This document shows positions 58,210-64,000 of a stretch of 64,000 nt of DNA, piece by piece. The stretch spans positions 18,342,626-18,406,625 of the forward strand of contig CAKAKS010000062.1 in assembly GCA_916700875.1 (NCBI GenBank), written 5' to 3'. The DNA is from Sebastes aleutianus. Its lineage: Eukaryota > Chordata > Actinopteri > Perciformes > Sebastidae. The stretch's first letter is position 1; each line of letters opens with the position of its first letter. The notes under the pieces are model-generated. The model was not told the origin of the DNA, did not search any database, and saw only the letters and a program-made list of their open reading frames with translations. The translations under genes were made by a program, and so were the position numbers.

Positions 58210-58475
58210 TAGCTTGCGTTAATTATCAGGCCTTGCCATTCTGCCGATGGCTGTCAAAGTGGAATATGAATACGACATTGGTTCTAGTTACGGTATAGGG
58301 CGACTTCATCAACAGCACACGTCCATTTTTGATGATGGAGTAGCAAATCAACTGTCCCAAATGGCCTCCATTTTCACTCGCCTCCTCCTCTCCCCTCCTC
58401 CTTTTCATCCCACTCTCATCATATTTCTTGTTGAGGAAGTGGTGAGGGAGGAGAGGAAAAGATCTACCTAAGTGG
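58210..58475 (+). repeat. family P diverged repeat, copy 2
   Basis: Partner of 13100-13320 (see there). This copy retains a 74-codon plus frame (58247-58471) and a 92-codon minus frame, which the other copy does not keep open, arguing against protein coding. Confidence 0.45.
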
Positions 58476-59007
58476 TATTCCGAGGGAGCAGGATGGAAAA
58501 CCACCGAGCAACAGGTGTGACCTTTTGTGCTGCGGTTTCAACATGAAAGCAAGCAACACTCCTATTAAATTACATGTGTGCTTGAAAGTAAAAAATATGA
58601 TTTCAAAGTTGAATATAATGCTGAAAAAAAGTCTCAACAGTGTTTGGAAGAAGCTTTCTGGCTATTTATGGCTTAGCTGTTTTCTATCCCTCGGGAGCTC
58701 ACTGATGTTTGGAATCAACAGAATTAAATGATTTTTATTTCTTTTGAATTAGCCCAAAATGAGATGAAAAGTGTTTGCCTCAATTTGCAGTGAAGTGGAA
58801 CTACTGGTGACATTAAAGCTGCAGCAATGATGGAGGAAGTACAAATCTTTCACTTAATTAAAAGTCGACATTATCTAGTGGGATTTTGCTCTCACTGTAA
58901 ATGTCCTCCAAGGAAGCTGAGGGGTTACGCCTGCCTTCACTAAAAGCTGCCGCATTAGAAAACATAGTTCAGACTTTCACAATTTCATGTGAAATGTCTG
59001 TTATTGA
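58476..59007. other. no gene or repeat recognised
   Basis: AT-rich, nothing supported. Confidence 0.45.
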
Positions 59008-60045
59008 CAGACCCCAACAGACTTTACTATCTTTCAGAGGCTGTAGCAAGTTAGAGCTAGGGTGAAGTTACATACTGTATATCATATATACTAGAAAACG
59101 TAAGGAATCCATAGTTAGGCTAAATTTTGGTGAAGAAAAACTGGCATGGACATTTTCAAAGGGGTCCCTTGACTTCTGACCTCAAGATATGTGAATGAAA
59201 TTGGGTTCTATGGGTACCCACGAGTTTCCCCTTTACAGACATGCCCACTTTATGATAATCACATGCAGTTTAGGGCAAAGACCATGCAGTTCTTCGCATG
59301 TGGTATGAATGTGTTATTTTCACCTATTCTAAAAATGGTGTGTTTGAATATTTCTGCATACTGGGGTCCCTAAACTGTCTTGGAATTACATTAATTGGGT
59401 ATCACTGTAAAGCTGAGACTCATGATCCAATGAGCCCAATCGTATTCTTGCATGATGTTAATCCCCATAGTAGCCATTTCATATAGTGAGACCATTTTTT
59501 TTTTTAAACTCAACCTCACTGTATAAAATGACTTCTAGGATAATCACAGCCTCATGAAACGTTACAGCCACAAACTACAGACCTAGAGCATTCATAGGAT
59601 GGATGGATTTTTTAGGTAGACTGATATTAAGGGGGTTTCTGAGCAGTTTCCAGAACAGAAGTGCTCGCCATCCAATCACCGAAAAACGCAATGCTTGCAG
59701 AAATCTCCAAATGTCAAAAGTTTTTGCTACCAAATCACAGCATGGCTTTTTCTATGGTTTTCCTCAATGTCTTGGTGTCTTAATGTGGTATTTTGGAGGG
59801 TTTATTGATCATTTTTATAAATTCTTGAGTACAAAAAAATGGTTATATGTAGCACCAAATCTGTAGGACAAATGGTATCAACCCAAAAATTGCTGCAACA
59901 ACTTGAGACATTAAATAAATCTTCAGGTTCCCAGCTTTCAGATGATGTACATCACTTCTATGTGGCATATACTGCTGACCTGATATCTTACCCTGAAGAC
60001 CCCCTGTCCCACCTAAAAAAGACAAAAGCAGGTCTATTGGGGGCA
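59008..60045 (+). mobile_element. family E element, copy 2
   Basis: Uninterrupted counterpart of 30566-32304 with the same block order, ending CCTAAAAAAGACAAAAGC and GGTCTATTGGGGGCAGC. The open frames at 59603-59866 and 59839-60087 lie inside and show no known domain. The stretch 59140-59280 is the module shared with the element at 63517. Confidence 0.78.
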
Positions 60046-60559
60046 GCAGAACAAGCTGATGCAGGTCCAATATTCACTTTACTTTGACCTCTGTTTAGAT
60101 ATCCGACCCGAAGGAAATATTAGCTCTTTGGGGAAGAGTTGCCAGGCCTGTGACAAAACCAGCCCAATGGTCAATCAAAACCAGCCCAACAGCCAATGAC
60201 ACCAGACCAAATACCAGAACTCAAAATGTACCACTGCCAAACCATAAACACCGCTTTTAAAGTCCAACAGCATTGCTATCATTGCCTAATGTATTGTAAT
60301 ATCTATAAAGTAACAGCATAAATGTTTAGTGTGCCAGCATTAAAAGTTTTCCCTTAACAGTTCTTTCACCTAGGTCCTAAAATGGGATTGTGTAATTAGA
60401 TACAGCGTTATCATAAATAAAATATATCTCTGTGAACGTGTAGACCAATTTCACAGACCCACAAACTACCCTGTTGCGTTGTCTTTTCACTTTCTCTTCC
60501 TTTTCCTCTCTTCTGTTTTTACTTCATGTGCATTTATTGTAGTCACTCTCCTATTCTTT
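60046..60559. other. no gene recognised
   Basis: Includes AACCAGCCCAA repeated with variation near 60160-60195. Otherwise nothing. Confidence 0.45.
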
Positions 60560-60810
60560 TGTATATTTATTCCCATATTTTTCCCACTTACAGGGCGCCA
60601 GCAGGCGGAGAGTATTAGGCACGTGTGTGTGTGTTACTCATGTTGTGGGGACATGAATCTGTTTGCACAGTCACAGTGTGGGGACTCGCCTTCCTTTTGG
60701 GGACAAAATGCTCGTCCCCATATTGTCAAATCATTATGTTTTAGGGTGAAGATTTGGTTTAATGTTAGGGTGGTTAGGTTAAGGTTAGGGTAAGGATTAG
60801 GCAAGAAGCA
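60560..60810 (+). mobile_element. repeat with GGGGAC words and telomere-like tail
   Basis: GTGGGGACATGAATCTG, GTGTGGGGACTCGCC, TTGGGGACAAAATGCTCGTC and a final TTAGGTTAAGGTTAGGGTAA run form a pattern I know from a teleost interspersed repeat. The telomere-like words are imperfect and part of the repeat rather than a telomere. Confidence 0.5.
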
Positions 60811-62923
60811 GATTTGTACTTATAGTATTATTTATATATATTATTCAGGTAATTTGCATGCAAAATAGGTCTACCCAAACAGTGGACAAAAAATTCAACA
60901 TTTCAAAAGTTGCCCAATTCCGCGGTAAAACTGCAGACCTGGCAACACTGCTTTGCTGAAAACATCTGCCTGCTGCTGCTGGGGTTGATGAGAGCCGTGA
61001 GACTGAATCAAATCAGTAAAGTTGTCGGCTATAAAACCAAAACGAAAAGCTAAAATATGCTAAAACACTCAGTAGAGCTGAGGGGAAACCACATAGTTCT
61101 ACTACCTCTTGCAGTGCAGTTTTGTAGTTTGAGGTGAGGCCTGAGGAAAGCTGTGGGTCAAAACACAAAGGCATGGTGAGCAGTTTGTTAACAAGCATTC
61201 TGATTAAACTAGCATTACATCTCTGGTGGTTTCATGCAGTATATTGCCACCATTTATGAGCATTAGTGGGTTTGATGGTGTAAAAGTGCAATTACATTTC
61301 ACTAATTATAATTTCAAGCCCAGGTAGCATCTGTGGAGATCTGCTGATTTTGCCAAAAAGGTCGCAACTGTGAATCCTGCAGTAAGAGAGTAGTTACTGT
61401 ACAGGAATCTACAGCAACCCACACATCAAAGCAGAAGTTGAGAAACAATGGATGGCAGAGCAGCGCCAGAGACTTCCCATGGTGCAATAAAACCACATGA
61501 GCAGAACTGAACACTGACAATAAAAAATACAATCGATGGGAGTGCTTCACGTTTCCTCTCCCATTGACAGATTATTTCATGGATCACAGCAAACAAAACT
61601 GGGGCTCATTCAACAGAGGGAGTGTCTCAGCTCCCGTTCTCCAATGTGTTCTTTTGATTACTTTAAAGCTGAGGCTGTTTAAGCCTTTTGTGTCCGGAGT
61701 AGAATTAGACAGACAGCGAGGGCATGGGAAGGTTCCAGTCTGACATACTGCAGATGCCAAAAAAAGAGACAGGCAGACGGGGAGATTCACATAATCTAAG
61801 TCATTATCAGACGTAAATGAACAGAAAGTGCAACCATCTCAAACGAACAAAGTGATTTCACAGATCACTGATGTCCTTTTCTGGAGATGGCAAATTAATG
61901 GCTGCACTATATAGTTTTTTTCCCTGTGCTGTGCAAGTCCTCCTGAGTGCAATAACACTGAGTGTAAGGGCTTGCCATCAAAGAGGTGAAATCGTTTTCC
62001 GCCCTGGACACAGAGCAGAGTGAATGGGGGGAATTGATAATGGGATTCGCTTAATTGTAAATTAACAGAATCTTGTTAATAGGATTCTGTTAATTTAAGA
62101 TTTATTTCCTTATTGATTAATTTACTCTTTCTGCAGCGTGTGTAAAATGATGTTCGAGGATAATCACCAGCAACCTTAAATTACTAAGAATTGAATGTGT
62201 AGCATGTCATTAATCAAGATGACGATCATGAATAAGGATGCAGATTTACTTTATGCTCATAGTCGTCGCCAGCGGCAGTCTGCAAAAATCGAGTTAATCC
62301 AAATTGATATTGATGCACTGGTGTGAATGTAATATACCACTGCATTGATGTAATTTATGTTTAAGCATTTTTCATGATAGGGATGTATGTGCATTTAGTC
62401 ATGTCTCTGTTACAAAATGACAAAAGGTTCGGAGGGTGCTCTTTAAATAACATCTATTGGATTAGTTTGGATCAGTTTGTTCAGTCAATACACAACAGTA
62501 AATTGTGAAAGCGCCCCTCCAGGATGTTATTGAACAAGCAATTTGATTCTATAGAAATTCCTGCAGGGGAGTGTATATTTATTATCCTCTGGAAGCTGAC
62601 TCTGTGTCGATACAGTCAGTGTGTTACAGTACATTCTGTAAAATTTAAATGCTGTTTGTCCCAACCCACCCTCCAGACTCTGTTCCTATTCAGCGTTGCC
62701 AAACTGCCACAGTGAATCATGTTTTGTTTTTATTTGTCCGTTCAGGCAACAGAATCTGGAGGTGTTGGTGGAGACTGTGGGGGCAACAGGTAACAGAATG
62801 AGAGACAAGCTGAGGAGATATATGTGCAGTAGTACTGCCTCAGAAAATACCTGCTTCTGAACTGGGACTGGGACCAGCAGGGGAAGACTATGGCTGAACT
62901 GAACACATAAACTGTAACCTTTT
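60811..62923. other. no gene; perfect 15-bp inverted repeat; possible conserved element
   Basis: 62030-62240 is TAAT-rich and includes the inverted repeat described separately. The remaining sequence is single-copy-looking without supportable genes. Confidence 0.4.
62058..62097. repeat. perfect 15-bp inverted repeat, 10-nt loop
   Basis: TAAATTAACAGAATC at 62058-62072 is the exact reverse complement of GATTCTGTTAATTTA at 62083-62097, separated by TTGTTAATAG. GTTAAT half-sites recur in stem and loop, which could be homeodomain or HNF1-like half-sites. No transposon boundaries are visible. Confidence 0.9.
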
Positions 62924-63414
62924 AACACAGTCTCACGGCAGTTCGTGAAATAGTCACGGAATTTAATGTATTTGATTCGTATACAGAGACACAAATTTCC
63001 CTTTTTTTTCGCGACGCTCAGCACGACTTTCAACAACGTATTTTTTGTGCGTTTTCCTACGAATGTCCAGCAACACCTGATGCATGTGTCAATTTCCGCT
63101 CCAGCCTTTTCAAAATAAAACTACTTGGTTAGGTTTACAAAAAGATCGTGGTTTGGCTTCAAATAACTCCGGAAATGCCGTAACTTAAGTACGGAAGTTA
63201 CGTGACAAATAAATCAACATTGAGTTCTGGTTTCACACGGGACACAAACACCGGTCGCCACTCTTTATACTTCCCGGTTCACAATTACGTGGATTACATA
63301 CGAATTGATTTCAGGCTAACCATCATGAAAAAAAAAGGGAAATTCATGTCTTTGCACACGAATCAATGCATTACATTCCGTGACTATTTCACGAACTGCT
63401 GTGCAACTGGGATA
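62924..63414 (+). mobile_element. family K element with about 75-bp TIRs and 8-bp duplication
   Basis: Left subterminal CGGCAGTTCGTGAAATAGTC and ACGGAATTTAATG are mirrored at the right by the reverse of CATTACATTCCGTGAC and TATTTCACGAACTGCTG. Both arms continue to AAATTTCCC / GGGAAATTC. AACCTTTT at 62916-62923 and 63415-63422 is the likely target duplication. The interior is B-like: TTTTCCTACGAATGTCCAGC, GGTTAGGTTTACAAAAAGATC, TTTCACACGGGACACAAACACC. The 116-codon and 105-codon frames overlapping it (62686-63036, 63202-63519) are element sequence. Confidence 0.82.
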
Positions 63415-63516
63415 AACCTTTTTTTATTTGTATTAATGCACCCCTGTTTCCTACAAAATCACAATCTCATACAAATAAACTGCATTCTCAATTTGTTTGG
63501 AGGGAAACATATCTAC

Positions 63517-64000
63517 TAGGGCTTTCAAAGTTAATGCGATAATAAAAAACACGTTGGCGCAAATTTGTTTTAACGCCACTTATTTCTTTAACGCAATTTG
63601 CAGTTTTTAGTTGTAGCAGGATCAGTTTTTTAGAGTGAAGATAATGGTATCATATGAAACTACAAAGCCTAAGGAGTCTGTTGGTACCAACCATGTCATA
63701 CTAACTTGTCGCGAAGGAGGTTAAATAACGTTCCAAACTTATGCTAAATTTTGGTAAGGAAAAACTGGCATGGCCATTTTCAAAGGGGTCCCTTGACCTC
63801 TGACCTCAAGATATGTGAATGAAAATGGGTTCTATGGGTACCTACGAGTCTCCCCTTTACAGACATGCCCACTTTATGATAATCACATGCAGTTTGGGGC
63901 AAGTCATAGTCAAGTCAGCACACTGACACACTGACAGCTGTTGCTGCCTGTTGGGCTGCAGTTTGCCATGTTATGATTTGAGCATATTTGTTATGCTAAA
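63517..64000 (+). mobile_element. DNA transposon beginning TAGGGCT, cut by the window end
   Basis: Begins TAGGGCTTTCAAAGTTAATG with AACGCCACTTATTTC and TTTAACGCAATTTGCAG, the left end of a very common teleost element whose usual end is TAGGGCTGTCAA. From 63690 it contains the module shared with family E: TTTTCAAAGGGGTCCCTTGA, GGGTTCTATGGGTACC, CCCCTTTACAGACATGCCC. It then continues CAGCACACTGACACACTGAC and TGCTGCCTGTTGGGCTGC. Its right end lies beyond 64000. Confidence 0.78.

Noticed and set aside
60740..60810. Interstitial telomere array
   Set aside because: GGTTAGGGT-like words are imperfect and are the known-looking tail of a dispersed repeat, not a (TTAGGG)n array.
1..64000. Bacterial operons, CRISPR arrays, viral genomes or an intact autonomous transposon
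   Set aside because: No long coding frames, no regularly spaced repeats, no transposase or polymerase domain apart from the L1 ORF2 tail. All repeat structures fit eukaryotic transposable elements.

Overview
The window looks like teleost fish nuclear DNA, probably a percomorph. It is AT-rich and holds no intact protein-coding gene, rRNA or tRNA gene. It is crowded with short non-autonomous DNA transposons, tRNA-derived SINEs and LINE remnants of kinds I recognise from teleost genomes. The lineage call is inference from repeat content; no host gene was found to confirm it. The window is best read as an intergenic or intronic stretch. The longest open frame from a start codon is 156 codons, about what chance allows in 128 kb of two-strand sequence of this composition.

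The families are lettered here for reference. B (about 413 bp, ends CAACG../..CAGCCTG, 7-bp target duplications) lies at 958, 2862, 8850, 18099 and 28144. C (up to 513 bp, ends CAACACGTTCTCAT, about 7-bp duplications) lies at 3351, 23169, 28329, 42250, 47368 and 49797. K (62924) and H (20673) have different termini but interiors that share sequence modules with B and C. D (11267; partial at 1198) has 113-bp inverted repeats flanked by TA. Two TTAA-flanked piggyBac-like elements lie at 18362 and 54045. A hAT-type element with an 8-bp duplication lies at 26441, and a 45-bp-TIR element at 28761. E (30566, 59008) shares a strongly conserved module with an element that begins at 63517 and runs off the end. 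L (8330, 20560), I (23640, 52320) and P (13100, 58210) are further dispersed pairs. tRNA-derived SINEs lie at 23328 and 45220. LINE remnants lie at 12391 (C-terminal part of an L1-type ORF2, minus strand), 46870 and 57640.

Insertion order can be read from the nesting. The TTAA element sits inside B at 18099, the SINE inside C at 23169, H inside L at 20560, and an unrelated 550-bp segment inside E at 30566. The stretches between repeats (notably 3.8-8.3, 13.3-16.3, 42.4-45.2, 47.7-49.5, 54.7-56.3 and 60.8-62.9 kb) look single-copy. A few of them (about 4.3-4.6, 10.0, 44.0-44.4, 48.5-48.7, 55.0 and 62.1 kb) have the TAAT-rich texture of conserved non-coding elements, which cannot be tested without alignment.

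The items most worth following are four. One is the modular B/C/K/H set, with exchangeable termini around shared cores and unusual 7-bp duplications. The second is a GC-rich, codon-biased minus-strand stretch (11138-11929) split by the D element. The third is the family I open frame conserved in two copies. The fourth is a direct duplication at 56.3/57.4 kb. No bacterial system, CRISPR array or complete novel gene system was seen.
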